Shown one piece after another: positions 9,482 through 19,125 of a stretch of DNA of 64,000 nt. The notes under the pieces are model-generated. The model was not told where the DNA came from and searched no databases. It worked only from the letters and a program-made list of their open reading frames with translations. Made by a program: the position numbers and the translations under genes. Origin of the DNA: Bremerella alba (lineage in GTDB: Bacteria; Planctomycetota; Planctomycetia; Pirellulales; Pirellulaceae); assembly GCF_013618625.1 (NCBI RefSeq), contig NZ_JABRWO010000013.1, forward strand, positions 124,001 to 188,000, read 5' to 3'. Position 1 is the first letter of the stretch. Every line of letters starts with the position of its first letter.

Positions 9482-11260
9482 ATGTTCCTGTTTCGCTTGA
9501 TCGCCGTAGCATTGATTGCTTTTGCCTCGGCCCCTGTTTCGCTCGTTGCCGAAGAGAACTCAGCCGCCGCGCAGCTTCATCAGCTGTTTGCCGACGATTG
9601 GCAGTGGCGGCTGAATACTTATCCTACGCTGGGCACTTCGGTGGGTGACCCGCGTGGCAACGCCAAGTGGACCGACCTTTCTCAGGCCGCCATTGAAGAG
9701 CGTGACCAACACCCTCACGAGCTTCTCAAAAATCTCGAGTCAATCGACGCCGATCAGCTCACCGGCCAGGACCTGCTTTCCTACGAACTGTTCGACTACA
9801 ACCTCCACCGAGAGATTGAAGGACAAAAGTATCCGACTGAGCTGCTGGCAATCGACCAGTTGGGAGGTCCCCAGTTCGACTTGGCCTACACGGCCGAGCA
9901 GATGTCGTTCGTCACGGTAGCGGACTACGAAAACTACATCGCCCGACTCAATAGCTATCCCGAATATCTCGAACAAAACACGGCCCTGCTGCGCAAGGGA
10001 ATCGAAACACGGTGGGTGCAACCACCAGGTCCGCTGCGCAGTATCCCCAAACTGATCAACGGTCAGGTACTTGCCGACGCCACTGACAGCCCGCTGTTCA
10101 AACCCTTTAAAGACTTTCCCGATTCGTTCTCGCCGGAAGACCAACAGCGACTGGCCAAGCTCGGTAAGTCGGCCATCGCCAATAGAATTTTTCCGGCGAT
10201 GCTAAAACTGAAGTCCTTCATCGAGGACGAATACCTGCCTCACGGTGCCGAAATCATCGGTGCTGCCGCGCTGCCAGGCGGCCGGGAGTATTACGCTTAC
10301 AAGTGCCGCTACTCGACAACAACCGATCTGACGCCGCAAGAGATCCACGAGATCGGCATGAGCGAGGTAAAACGAATTCGCGGAGAGATGGAAAAAGTGA
10401 TTCGCGACTCAGGCTTCAAGGGAAGCTTCCAAGAGTTCATTCACTTTCTTAAGACCGACCCCCAGTTCTATTACACCGAAGCGGACGACCTGCTGATCGG
10501 CTATCGCGATATTGCGAAACGCGTCGATGCCGAGCTTCCCAAGCTGTTCGTAGAGCTGCCGCGTCTGCCGTACGGCGTGCGTGCTTTCCCCGACTACGAA
10601 GCCCCTAACCAGACCTCTGCCCGGTACTACCCAGGCTCGGCGGAAGCTGCCCGGGCAGGGTTCTTCATGGCCAATACCTACGCGCTCGACAGCCGCCCCA
10701 AGTACGAGATGGAGGCCCTCACGCTGCACGAGGCCTGCCCTAGCCATCACCTGCAAATCGCCCGGGCGCAAGAGCTGACCGACCTTCCCAGGTTTCGCCG
10801 GCAAGGGCACTACACGGCGTTTGTCGAAGGGTGGGCCCTGTACGCTGAGTCCCTGGGAGAAGAGATGGGGTTCTATCAAACGCCCTACGATAAATTCGGC
10901 CAGCTGACCTTCGAGATGTGGCGAGCCTGTCGACTGGTCGTCGATACTGGCATGCACAACATGGGATGGAGCCGCGCCCAAGCGATCCAGTTCTTCCAGG
11001 AAAACAGCGGCAAGAGCGACTTGGAAGTCGCCGTCGAGATCGACCGATACATCGTCTGGCCAGGCCAAGCGTTGGCCTACAAGATTGGTGAACTCAAGAT
11101 CCAACAACTAAGAGCCAAAGCCGAGCAGGAATTAGGCCCAGCGTTCGATCTTCGCAAGTTCCATAACGCTATCCTCGATAACGGCGCGATTCCTTTACCT
11201 GTGCTAGAGCGACTGATCGATCGTTGGATCGCCGAACAAAAATCAAAGCAGCACGGTTAA
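9482..11260 (+). CDS. DUF885 family protein, putative metallopeptidase, secreted
   Basis: A 592-residue protein with a cleavable signal peptide (about residues 1-22, ending APVSLVAEE). The DUF885 metal-binding motif appears as HEACPSHH followed by LQIAR; most members have HEAxPGHH, so the usual glycine is serine here. A downstream glutamate (FVEGWALYAESLGEE) supplies the third predicted zinc ligand. DUF885 proteins are regarded as M32-like zinc carboxypeptidases or aminopeptidases, but few are characterised. CGAGGA lies just upstream of the ATG. No clear operon partner. Confidence 0.85.
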   Translation: MFLFRLIAVALIAFASAPVSLVAEENSAAAQLHQLFADDWQWRLNTYPTLGTSVGDPRGNAKWTDLSQAAIEERDQHPHELLKNLESIDADQLTGQDLLSYELFDYNLHREIEGQKYPTELLAIDQLGGPQFDLAYTAEQMSFVTVADYENYIARLNSYPEYLEQNTALLRKGIETRWVQPPGPLRSIPKLINGQVLADATDSPLFKPFKDFPDSFSPEDQQRLAKLGKSAIANRIFPAMLKLKSFIEDEYLPHGAEIIGAAALPGGREYYAYKCRYSTTTDLTPQEIHEIGMSEVKRIRGEMEKVIRDSGFKGSFQEFIHFLKTDPQFYYTEADDLLIGYRDIAKRVDAELPKLFVELPRLPYGVRAFPDYEAPNQTSARYYPGSAEAARAGFFMANTYALDSRPKYEMEALTLHEACPSHHLQIARAQELTDLPRFRRQGHYTAFVEGWALYAESLGEEMGFYQTPYDKFGQLTFEMWRACRLVVDTGMHNMGWSRAQAIQFFQENSGKSDLEVAVEIDRYIVWPGQALAYKIGELKIQQLRAKAEQELGPAFDLRKFHNAILDNGAIPLPVLERLIDRWIAEQKSKQHG

Positions 11261-11271
11261 CATCTGAAATT

Positions 11272-11319
11272 TGCTGCGGTTAAAGCGTTTAACCCTATGT
11301 TGAACTCTTTTCCGCAGCA
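11272..11319 (+). promoter_or_regulatory. Nested inverted repeats before DUF1295 gene
   Basis: TGCTGCGG (11272-11279) pairs perfectly with CCGCAGCA (11312-11319), and inside it GGTTAAA (11278-11284) pairs with TTTAACC (11288-11294) around a 3-nt loop. The two stems share two G residues, so they are mutually exclusive in part. The structure ends 6 nt before the start codon and would cover the ribosome site. It could be a leader controlling translation, or a terminator of the DUF885 gene; there is no T-run. Confidence 0.4.
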
Positions 11320-11325
11320 TTTTCC

Positions 11326-12153
11326 ATGGACCTGGCAAACTTACTTCTGATCAACGCTTGCGTCGTCGCTGGGTCTATGCTCACGCTGTGGCTGCTTAGT
11401 CTTGTGCTGAAAGATGCCAGTATCGTCGATCTCTTCTGGGGGTTCGGCTTCGCAGTGATCTCATGGATTTCTCTCCTTCTCGCTTCCGCCCCAACTACTG
11501 CCGCTTGGGTCACCACCATCCTCGTTACGATTTGGGGGTGCCGGCTGACGGGCTACCTCTTGTGGCGAAACGTTGGCAAAGGGGAAGATTCCCGCTACGC
11601 CGAGATGCGTGAGAAGCCGGGCCGTAACTTCGCCCTGTTCAGCCTCGTGGTGATCTTCGGCTTGCAAGGGACCATCATGTGGATTGTCTCCCTGCCGCTG
11701 CAAGTCATACCGACGCTCGACGCTAGTTTCTCCGCCCTAACGGCAGTCGGCCTGCTGCTATGGCTGGTCGGCGTTAGCTTTGAAACGCTCGGCGACTACC
11801 AGCTCGCTCGCTTTAAAAGTGATCCTCAAAACCGAGGCAAGGTATTTGATGGGGGCCTTTGGCATTACACCCGGCACCCCAATTATTTCGGCGACTTTCT
11901 CGTTTGGTGCGGTTATTATGTAATTGCCATCTCGTTCGATGCCTCGGCGTGGTGGACGATCATTGGCCCCGCGCTGATGACCTTCTGCCTGCTGTGGTTC
12001 TCGGGCGTCGCTCATCTGGAAAAACGCATTCAAACGCGGCGGCCAGAATACGCCGACTACATCCGCCGCACCAGCAGCTTCTTCCCATGGCCACCGGCCC
12101 CGAAGCTAGAAGCGGCAGCCGCTTCGTCTCATTCCCACTCGCCCACACGGTAG
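11326..12153 (+). CDS. DUF1295 membrane protein (steroid 5-alpha-reductase family)
   Basis: A 275-residue polytopic membrane protein with about six to seven hydrophobic segments. The family motif near the C-terminus is complete (TRHPNYFGDF, then EKRIQTRRPEYADY), as in DUF1295 and steroid reductase/isoprenylcysteine methyltransferase folds. Such proteins use NAD(P)H or SAM on lipid substrates. It starts a tightly packed set in which the next gene begins 10 nt downstream, and this gene family often accompanies the FAD, DUF1365 and cyclopropane synthase genes found here, so a role in modifying acyl chains is likely. Confidence 0.85.
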   Translation: MDLANLLLINACVVAGSMLTLWLLSLVLKDASIVDLFWGFGFAVISWISLLLASAPTTAAWVTTILVTIWGCRLTGYLLWRNVGKGEDSRYAEMREKPGRNFALFSLVVIFGLQGTIMWIVSLPLQVIPTLDASFSALTAVGLLLWLVGVSFETLGDYQLARFKSDPQNRGKVFDGGLWHYTRHPNYFGDFLVWCGYYVIAISFDASAWWTIIGPALMTFCLLWFSGVAHLEKRIQTRRPEYADYIRRTSSFFPWPPAPKLEAAAASSHSHSPTR

Positions 12154-12163
12154 GAAGCTCGTC

Positions 12164-13504
12164 ATGAATCGACAACGGATCGCGGTGGTTGGTGGCGGTA
12201 TCAGTGGGAACCTGGTTGCCCGACTGCTGCACAATGACTACGACGTGACACTGTACGAAGCCGCCCATTACCCCGGCGGGCACAGCAACACAGTTACCTG
12301 CGAAGTCGAGGGCAAACCGTACGACGTCGACACCGGCTTCATGGTTTTCAACGACCGCACCTACCCCCAGTTCTGCCGCTTGCTTGAAATTCTGGACGTC
12401 GAAGCCCAAGACAGCGACATGAGCTTTAGCGTTCGCTGTGAGAAGACAGGACTCGAATACCAAGGCAGCAGTCTCCGCGGGCTATTTCCCAGCTGGAAGA
12501 ACATGACCTCCCTCAGCTACTGGACCATGCTGAGAGACGTCTTGCATTTCAATCGTCTTGGCACCCAGGCTGTCCAGCAGGCATCGATCGCCGAAGCAGA
12601 GACGGTCGGGCAGTTTCTCAATCGCTGTCGTGTCGGCACGATGTTTCGCGAAAAGTACCTCATGCCGATGGCCGCCGCAATCTGGTCGGCCGAGCCACAA
12701 CAGATACTCGACTTCCCAGCCCAGTTCTTCTTGGGCTTTTGCGACAACCATGGCCTGATGGGGATTACCAATCGACCGCAATGGAAGACCCTAGTTGGCG
12801 GATCGAAGCATTACGTGCGGAAATTGATCGAACCACTGGGCGACCGCGTTCGGCTGAACTCGCCGGTGAAACGGGTAATGCGAGACAGCGAGCACGTTGC
12901 GATAATTGCCAAGGACGATCAGGTCCAGGTATTTGACCAGGTCATTTTCGCCACTCATGCCGATCAAACATTGGCGATGCTCGATCAACCCACTCAGCAA
13001 GAGGAAGAGATTCTCAGCCACTTCCCGTACCAACCCAACGATGCCGTCCTGCACACCGACACACGTCTTCTTCCCACGCATTCGCATGCTTGGGCAAGCT
13101 GGAACTACTTTTTACCAGATGCCGATCAGACAACGGCCAGCGTGACTTACGACCTTTCTCGCTTGCAGAACGTTGCTTCACCGACGCCTATTCTGCTGAG
13201 CCTGAACATCACCAACCGCATCGACCCTCGCAAGATTCTCCAGCAGTTCAATTACGACCATCCTGCGTTTAATCGGCACTCGTATGCCGCACAGAAACGT
13301 CTGCCAAAGATTCAAGGGCAGCAGCAAACCTACTTCTGCGGTGCCTGGTGTGGCTATGGATTTCACGAGGATGGCGTGAGAAGTGCCTTGGCCGTTGCCG
13401 CTTACTTTGGAAAGAACTTGGACGCATGCACAGTTGCCTGTACGAAGGAACGGTCTCCCACACCCGCCATGGCCCCGTCGAACATCAGTTTGACTACCGC
13501 CTGA
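12164..13504 (+). CDS. NAD(P)/FAD-dependent oxidoreductase (COG2907 type)
   Basis: A 446-residue flavoprotein with an N-terminal dinucleotide-binding motif (VVGGGISGNLVARLL), a second FAD contact (YPGGHSNT, DTGFMVFN) and a C-terminal FAD loop (FCGAWCGYGFHEDG). This family sits beside DUF1365 and cyclopropane-fatty-acid synthase genes in many bacteria and is thought to oxidise or desaturate lipid acyl chains. The start 10 nt after the DUF1295 stop and the long overlap with the following gene point to one transcript. The exact reaction is not known. Confidence 0.87.
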   Translation: MNRQRIAVVGGGISGNLVARLLHNDYDVTLYEAAHYPGGHSNTVTCEVEGKPYDVDTGFMVFNDRTYPQFCRLLEILDVEAQDSDMSFSVRCEKTGLEYQGSSLRGLFPSWKNMTSLSYWTMLRDVLHFNRLGTQAVQQASIAEAETVGQFLNRCRVGTMFREKYLMPMAAAIWSAEPQQILDFPAQFFLGFCDNHGLMGITNRPQWKTLVGGSKHYVRKLIEPLGDRVRLNSPVKRVMRDSEHVAIIAKDDQVQVFDQVIFATHADQTLAMLDQPTQQEEEILSHFPYQPNDAVLHTDTRLLPTHSHAWASWNYFLPDADQTTASVTYDLSRLQNVASPTPILLSLNITNRIDPRKILQQFNYDHPAFNRHSYAAQKRLPKIQGQQQTYFCGAWCGYGFHEDGVRSALAVAAYFGKNLDACTVACTKERSPTPAMAPSNISLTTA

Positions 13505-14217
13505 CGATGGCCTACTTCGACCTGGCGGAACTCGACCAGGTTGTTGGCTCGGGAAGAATCTTGTCGGACCATCGATGGGCCGCTATTTCGTTCCCACGCG
13601 ATGTCCACCTGCGTGGGCAATACGGTTCGCTAGAGAGTCGCGTGCGATCAGCCGTGACCGAAGAACTCGGCACGTGCCCGCAAGGCCCCATTCATCTCTT
13701 AACGCAGCTTCGTTACTTCGGACATTACTTCAGCCCCCTCAATATCTTCTTCCTTTACGACGACACCACCAGCGACTTCCCGGCAACCATTTTGGCCGAG
13801 GTCAACAACATCCCTTGGGGCGACCAGCAGGTCTACGTCCTGCAACCAACCTACAGCGAAGCCGACCAGGCCTGGGTTTGCGAGCATCCCAAGCAGATGC
13901 ACGTCTCGCCGTTCATGCCGATGAACCACACCTATCGCTGGTCGTTCCGTTCGGTAGGTCAACGCCTGAGGGTGAGTCTCGAAAACCAGGAAGAAGGCCG
14001 CCCCATTTTTCATGCTGGCATGTCTTTAGAAAAAAGGCCGTTAGCGCGCCGCACCATTCAACGGTTTCTGTGGGGATTGCCAGCGATGAGCTTGAAGGTT
14101 GTCGCCGCTATCTACTATGAAGCCTGGAAACTTTGGTGGAAACGATGTCCCATATATCCTCACCCGCACCGTCGCAGCGAATCTCGCCTGCCTGTTCACG
14201 TGACCAAACCGGTTTAG
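13426..14217 (+). CDS. DUF1365 family protein
   Basis: A 263-residue protein recognised as DUF1365 by its opening MHSCLYEGTVSHTRH, the LLTQLRYFGHYFSPLN region and HVSPFMPMNHTYRW. Function unknown; it co-occurs with the oxidoreductase upstream and the methyltransferase downstream. The ATG at 13426 matches the family N-terminus and means that the gene overlaps the preceding one by 79 nt in another frame. The following gene overlaps it by 73 nt. Overlaps of this size are unusual and suggest coupled translation. Confidence 0.85.
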   Translation: MHSCLYEGTVSHTRHGPVEHQFDYRLTMAYFDLAELDQVVGSGRILSDHRWAAISFPRDVHLRGQYGSLESRVRSAVTEELGTCPQGPIHLLTQLRYFGHYFSPLNIFFLYDDTTSDFPATILAEVNNIPWGDQQVYVLQPTYSEADQAWVCEHPKQMHVSPFMPMNHTYRWSFRSVGQRLRVSLENQEEGRPIFHAGMSLEKRPLARRTIQRFLWGLPAMSLKVVAAIYYEAWKLWWKRCPIYPHPHRRSESRLPVHVTKPV

Positions 14218-15509
14218 TAGACCTGGCGATCGAGCATCCTTCCTTAAGGCTCCGCGAAGCACTGCCTCAAGTCTCGACCGGGCTTCACTGCTGGATCGCG
14301 CGACAGTGCCGTAAAATCTTACACCGCACGCTCTCGAGAATCGAAGCAGGGCACGTCCTTATTATCGACCCCCTCGGGCAACATCAATTTGGCCTGAGTC
14401 ACGATGCTGAGCTACGAACTGTCGTACGTATCGACGACCTCCGCGTCTATCGCCACATGATGCTTGGGGGCACCCTTGCCGCGGCGGAAGCCTACCTGGA
14501 AGGGAAGTGGGTCTGCAGCGACTTAACCGCGCTGCTGCGGATCATGGCTCGTAATCTTGATCATTTAAAAGGGGTCGAGCGTCACACGTCGTTTTGGCTC
14601 GCCCCGTGGCGAAACTTACAGCAGTGGCGAACGCGAAACTCGAAGCACGGCAGCCGCCGGAATATCGCGGCGCATTACGATTTGAGCAACGAGTTTTTCC
14701 AGCTCATGCTCGACCCTACCATGATGTACTCGTCTGGCGTCTACGAGCAGGCCGACTCGACCTTGGAAGAGGCATCCATCGCCAAGCTCGACCGCCTATG
14801 CCGCAAACTTAATCTTCAGCAGGGTAGCCGCGTCCTGGAGATCGGCACCGGCTGGGGTGGCTTCGCCGAGTATGCCGCAAAGCAGTACGGTTGTCACGTG
14901 ACGACAACGACCATTTCGCAGCAGCAGTTCAACTTCGCCTATCGACGAATCGAAGACGCCGGCCTCGAAGACCGAGTCACGCTTCTTAAACGAGATTACC
15001 GAGACCTCACCGGTACCTACGATCATGTTGTGAGTATCGAAATGATCGAAGCCGTGGGACGAAACTACCTGGATACCTATTTTGAAAAATGCGGCTCGTT
15101 GTTGAAGCCCAGTGGAACGATGGCCTTGCAGGTCATCACCATTCCAGACGAACGGGTCGAAAGCTACTCGCGTGGTGTCGACTTTATCCAGCGGTACATT
15201 TTCCCAGGCGGCTTTCTACCTTCGTACCAACTGATGGCCCGCTCGATGGCCCGTAAGACCGATCTGCGGATCGTGCATGCCGAAGATTTTGGCAGTCACT
15301 ATGCCCAAACCCTATCGGCCTGGCGCGAGAACTTCTTCGAGCACCTACCGCGAATCCGTGCTTTAGGCATGGACGACTACTTCCTTCGCATGTGGGAGTA
15401 TTACCTGGCTTATTGTGAAGCGGGCTTCCATGAACGCCAGATCGGCGTCAGCCAACTCGTCATGGCCCGCCCCAAGTTCCGCGGAGATGCGGTCCTCGGC
15501 AAGTTCTAG
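14145..15509 (+). CDS. Cyclopropane-fatty-acid synthase family methyltransferase
   Basis: A 454-residue SAM-dependent methyltransferase. An N-terminal lipid-binding part (about 1-150) contains GGTLAAAEAYLEGKW. The catalytic domain starts at NIAAHYDLSNEFFQLML, with the SAM loop VLEIGTGWGGFAEYAA and the EMIEAVG motif. Family members add a methylene or methyl group from SAM to double bonds of phospholipid acyl chains. The ATG at 14145, preceded by GGTGGA, is chosen over a TTG 12 nt earlier. Last gene of the cluster. Confidence 0.9.
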   Translation: MSHISSPAPSQRISPACSRDQTGLVDLAIEHPSLRLREALPQVSTGLHCWIARQCRKILHRTLSRIEAGHVLIIDPLGQHQFGLSHDAELRTVVRIDDLRVYRHMMLGGTLAAAEAYLEGKWVCSDLTALLRIMARNLDHLKGVERHTSFWLAPWRNLQQWRTRNSKHGSRRNIAAHYDLSNEFFQLMLDPTMMYSSGVYEQADSTLEEASIAKLDRLCRKLNLQQGSRVLEIGTGWGGFAEYAAKQYGCHVTTTTISQQQFNFAYRRIEDAGLEDRVTLLKRDYRDLTGTYDHVVSIEMIEAVGRNYLDTYFEKCGSLLKPSGTMALQVITIPDERVESYSRGVDFIQRYIFPGGFLPSYQLMARSMARKTDLRIVHAEDFGSHYAQTLSAWRENFFEHLPRIRALGMDDYFLRMWEYYLAYCEAGFHERQIGVSQLVMARPKFRGDAVLGKF

Positions 15510-15777
15510 TGCGACAACGCCAGTTCGACTTCATGGCCAGTCGCCCTAGCCTTCGAAAGAAGAAACTTTTTAACCTCGGATATCACGGATCAATTTCCGA
15601 GTCTTCCCACACGAATTCAAGCTCCGCGCCCATCGGTGGTTGCTCTTCTTTTCCTCTGTGGCTAGACCTAATTTTATGAACAAAAGACAGCGTTCATTCT
15701 CTTCGCGATTGAATGTCTTCCATTCGGGGCCAATAGATCATGCACTCAACCTAAGCTGATCGCATCAGATCGTGCAT

Positions 15778-17316
15778 TTAATCAACCACTGTATGAATAT
15801 TTTCTTCTGGTTTCATGCCCCGCAGTTGCCGCCATAGCCAGCGAACTTCACCTCGCGCGAAAAATAAGTAGGCGATAACGCCGACGAGTATCTCTTGAGC
15901 AAGCGTGATCGCGTCTGGCAAAAAGTAGCTCATCCAACCGGCGAAATAGACGACGGCTCCCATGAGCACCGAAGCCCCCAACGCCGGTGCCAGTTGGCGG
16001 AACGTCCTCTTCACATCAACGCCGGTACTCTTGAAACAAAACGCCAGGTAGGGGCCGCAAACAGCAAGGGTACCGAGGGTCACCAGGCCTGCCAAATCGA
16101 TCGTAAATAGCTCGGGATCGTGTTGCCCTGCGAAGAAGTAAGCGGCGCCACAAGCTCCGGCCAAGACCACCATGTTGGCAAATGCACCGACCGCCAGAAG
16201 ATCGGCCCGTCCGGCAGCGCTCATCAGGCTGCCTGTGATATTGATCCAACTTTGCGCGACGATCATCAACCCCATCATCGAGAGCAAGTCGCCCGCCTCG
16301 ATCCAATCGTCACCACCCAGCACCGGCATCAGTTCGTCGCCAACCATGAGCATGCCGATCGAGCAGGGAGCCAGCATGATTCCTACCATGCGATAGAAGG
16401 AGGCCGCCATCGCACTAAACGATTCGCGGTTAGTCTTCGCCTGCGATAACGCTGGCAACATGGCCGAGGTCACCGGTGAGGTCAGCAGATAGACTGGCCG
16501 GATCATTTGATTGTAGGCCTGGGTATAGTAGCCGATCCATATTTGCCCCACAGGGCTCGAGCCAAACACGACCCCTAAGATGATCTTGTCCAGGTTTTGA
16601 CCTACGGCAAAGAAGATTCCACTGAGTGTGTAGTATCCGCTGAAGTTGAGCATTTGCTTCATATCGGACAACGGAGCACACTTACCGGGCCGCCAGGGCT
16701 CGATGGCCCAGAAGCCAATATTCAGCACAACCAGTTCGCTATACTGCTGTACGACAAGTGCCCAGATGCCCCAGTCATGGTACGCCGCAACAATAGCCAA
16801 CACTCCGCTGACGATCAACGAAATCACCCGCACGATGGTCAATCGGCCGAAGTGCAGCTTCTTTTCGGCAAGTGACTTGTGTTGCGAATAACCATTGTAG
16901 AGCAGCGCAGTTCCTGAAAGCACGACCCCGACCAGCATTAACCGATCGGCGTGAAACCACATGGCCAGAAGCGGCGACAGACCAGCCAGGATGAAGGTAA
17001 GTACCACGCCGGTAATGATCTGATACCAGAACAACGTCGAAGCTTCTTCGTCGGTCAGCCCTTTCTTCTGCACCGTTGCGATATCCATTCCCAACGACCC
17101 GAATGCCCGAATGAGCAGCAAGATGGGCATGAACATCCCCAGCAGCCCGAATTCACCAGGCGATACCAGGTGATAGAGTTGGGCAATGACCACCAGCGAG
17201 ATGATCTGCCCGGCAATCTGACCTATCATCGTCAGTCGCGTTGCACGCTGCGTTTTATGGATCAGATCGTGATCGAGCGGAGTTGCCGCATCGTCGGGCG
17301 TGGAGCCATCATTCAT
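15778..17316 (-). CDS. Polysaccharide flippase (Wzx/MOP superfamily)
   Basis: A 512-residue integral membrane protein with about 12-14 hydrophobic helices. The N-terminal arrangement (LTMIGQIAGQIISLVVIAQL, then SPGEFGLLGMF) is typical of Wzx/RfbX and teichuronic-type exporters, which move lipid-linked oligosaccharides across the inner membrane. A glycosyltransferase gene on the same strand starts upstream and ends 33 nt before this start, so they probably work on the same glycolipid. No polymerase or other polysaccharide genes are nearby. Confidence 0.87.
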   Translation of the reverse strand: MNDGSTPDDAATPLDHDLIHKTQRATRLTMIGQIAGQIISLVVIAQLYHLVSPGEFGLLGMFMPILLLIRAFGSLGMDIATVQKKGLTDEEASTLFWYQIITGVVLTFILAGLSPLLAMWFHADRLMLVGVVLSGTALLYNGYSQHKSLAEKKLHFGRLTIVRVISLIVSGVLAIVAAYHDWGIWALVVQQYSELVVLNIGFWAIEPWRPGKCAPLSDMKQMLNFSGYYTLSGIFFAVGQNLDKIILGVVFGSSPVGQIWIGYYTQAYNQMIRPVYLLTSPVTSAMLPALSQAKTNRESFSAMAASFYRMVGIMLAPCSIGMLMVGDELMPVLGGDDWIEAGDLLSMMGLMIVAQSWINITGSLMSAAGRADLLAVGAFANMVVLAGACGAAYFFAGQHDPELFTIDLAGLVTLGTLAVCGPYLAFCFKSTGVDVKRTFRQLAPALGASVLMGAVVYFAGWMSYFLPDAITLAQEILVGVIAYLFFARGEVRWLWRQLRGMKPEENIHTVVD

Positions 17317-17349
17317 AAAACGGAGAAGTTCCAGCAGGTGATGTCGAAC

Positions 17350-18189
17350 TTAATATCGGATCGCACACCACAAAGCCCGGATGCCATCTTTCCAGCCGAT
17401 CTTTTTTCCTTCTTCAAACGTCCGAGGGAAATAGCGGATCGGAACTTCGCGGATTCGCAGTCCTTTGCGTCGGGCCAACTTGGCCGTAATTTCCGGCTCG
17501 ATCCCAAAGCGTTTTTCGCGAAGCGTGGGCGCGATCTCCTGAATAACCTCGCGGCGGAACACTTTGTAGCAGGTTTCCATATCCGTGAGATACAGGTTCG
17601 AGAACAAGTTCGACCACATCGTCACCAATTTATTCGCCAGGTAATGACGAACGCGCGGTACATTGCGTTGCCCGGTAATGAAGCGGCTACCGTAAACGGC
17701 GTCCACTCCTTCACAAATGATGGGCTGTAGCAGCGCTCGATAATCCTTCGGCGTATATTCCAGGTCGGCGTCCTGGATAATCACGGCGTCTCCGGTCGCT
17801 TCCTTAAAACCGGTCGCCAAGGCAGCACCTTTGCCTTGATTCTTTTCATGCAGAATGATTTTCAAATCGGTCTGATCGCGGAGCGTTTCCAGCAGTTGCC
17901 GCGTTCCGTCGGTGCTGCCGTCATCAACCAAAATGATTTCACACTTGAAACCGCATTGGCGAACTGCTGCAATAACTTGTTGCAGCGAGTTGACTTCGTT
18001 GAAGATGGGCACCACGACAGAAAGTATAAAGTCGTGCGGAATCTCGTAAATTGCCAGCCGATAGCATGCCGCTTCACCCAAAAGCTGGTGCAGCATTTCT
18101 ACTCGGCGTGATTCGTCTGTGGAGATCTCCAATAAAGTTTGCTCCAGATGCGACAAGACGTCCTGATCGTTTTCGGAATGTATACTCAT
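17350..18189 (-). CDS. GT2 glycosyltransferase (dolichol-phosphate mannosyltransferase type)
   Basis: A 279-residue GT-A enzyme. The catalytic part begins LSVVVPIFNEVNSLQQVI, followed by EIILVDDGSTDGT, the DADLEY metal-binding motif and GSRF. It lacks C-terminal membrane helices, so it is a soluble DPM1-like enzyme that would load a sugar onto polyprenyl phosphate. An N-terminal extension of about 65 residues precedes the domain. The ATG at 18189 is preferred to an upstream in-frame start because the extra part looks non-coding. It is followed closely by the flippase gene. Confidence 0.87.
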   Translation of the reverse strand: MSIHSENDQDVLSHLEQTLLEISTDESRRVEMLHQLLGEAACYRLAIYEIPHDFILSVVVPIFNEVNSLQQVIAAVRQCGFKCEIILVDDGSTDGTRQLLETLRDQTDLKIILHEKNQGKGAALATGFKEATGDAVIIQDADLEYTPKDYRALLQPIICEGVDAVYGSRFITGQRNVPRVRHYLANKLVTMWSNLFSNLYLTDMETCYKVFRREVIQEIAPTLREKRFGIEPEITAKLARRKGLRIREVPIRYFPRTFEEGKKIGWKDGIRALWCAIRY

Positions 18190-18309
18190 TGGTTTCGGCA
18201 ATTCCGGGAAGAAGAAGGCCCGAACCCGGAAGGGGCCACATCGACCAACCAAGTCCGCGTACAAGTATAGAGCACTTCTCAAAAAAACCTACCTTGGAGA
18301 TCCGTCGCT

Positions 18310-19125
18310 ATGATCGCTCCCTATCTGGTCGCTGCCCTACAAATGGACTCGGGAGCGGAAAAACCGGTCAATTTGGAACAAGCGGAATCGATGATCGCCG
18401 ATGCGGCCCAAGCTGGTGCCCAATTGGTGGTACTTCCCGAGTTGTTTCCGTACCTGGGAAAAGTATCTCAACTGCGGAAAAATTCCGAATCGATGGACGG
18501 AAACGTCCTTCGGACGATGCGCGGCCTGGCGATCAAGCATCAACTGGTCCTCTGCGCCGGCAGCGTAGCGATCGCCGCCGATGATGACCCCGACAAAGTG
18601 ATCAACCGGAGCGTGCTCTTCGGCCCTTATGGCCAAGTTTTAGCCACTTACGACAAGATTCACTGCTTCGATATCAACCTACCGGACGTGAAAGTGGTCG
18701 AGTCAGACTACGTGCGAGCCGGCAGCCAACTCTCGGTCGCTTCGACATCGCTAGGGCATATTGGCCAGGCCATTTGTTACGACCTGCGGTTCCCTGAAAT
18801 TTTTCGTCGCCTTACCGAAGACGGAATGCAAATCTGCGTGCTTCCTGCGGCATTCACCGACAAGACAGGGCAAGCTCACTGGGAGGTTCTCGCGCGTGCT
18901 CGCGCTATCGAAAATCAAATTTATGTCGTCGCCGCGAATCAATGCGGAATGTACGGTGACTCGATCCAATGCCACGGAAATTCTTTGATTATCGATCCGT
19001 GGGGAAAGGTGCTCGCGCGCGGCGAGCATCACCAGCCCGGCATCATTTATGCGGAAATTGACCTCGCTTCGCAACGTAAAATACGGGCCGAATTGCCGGC
19101 ACTTTCGCATCGCCGAATGGTCTAG
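18310..19125 (+). CDS. Carbon-nitrogen hydrolase (nitrilase superfamily)
   Basis: A 271-residue nitrilase-fold amidase with the complete catalytic triad: E44 in VVLPELFP, K116 in TYDKIHCFD and C156 in QAICYDLRFPE. The overall pattern (DLRFPEIFRRL, RARAIENQIYVVAANQ) is closest to the Nit1/Nit2 branch, which hydrolyses amides such as deaminated glutathione or omega-amides. Substrate uncertain. It diverges from the glycosyltransferase gene at 18189, leaving 120 nt for two promoters. Confidence 0.9.
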   Translation: MIAPYLVAALQMDSGAEKPVNLEQAESMIADAAQAGAQLVVLPELFPYLGKVSQLRKNSESMDGNVLRTMRGLAIKHQLVLCAGSVAIAADDDPDKVINRSVLFGPYGQVLATYDKIHCFDINLPDVKVVESDYVRAGSQLSVASTSLGHIGQAICYDLRFPEIFRRLTEDGMQICVLPAAFTDKTGQAHWEVLARARAIENQIYVVAANQCGMYGDSIQCHGNSLIIDPWGKVLARGEHHQPGIIYAEIDLASQRKIRAELPALSHRRMV

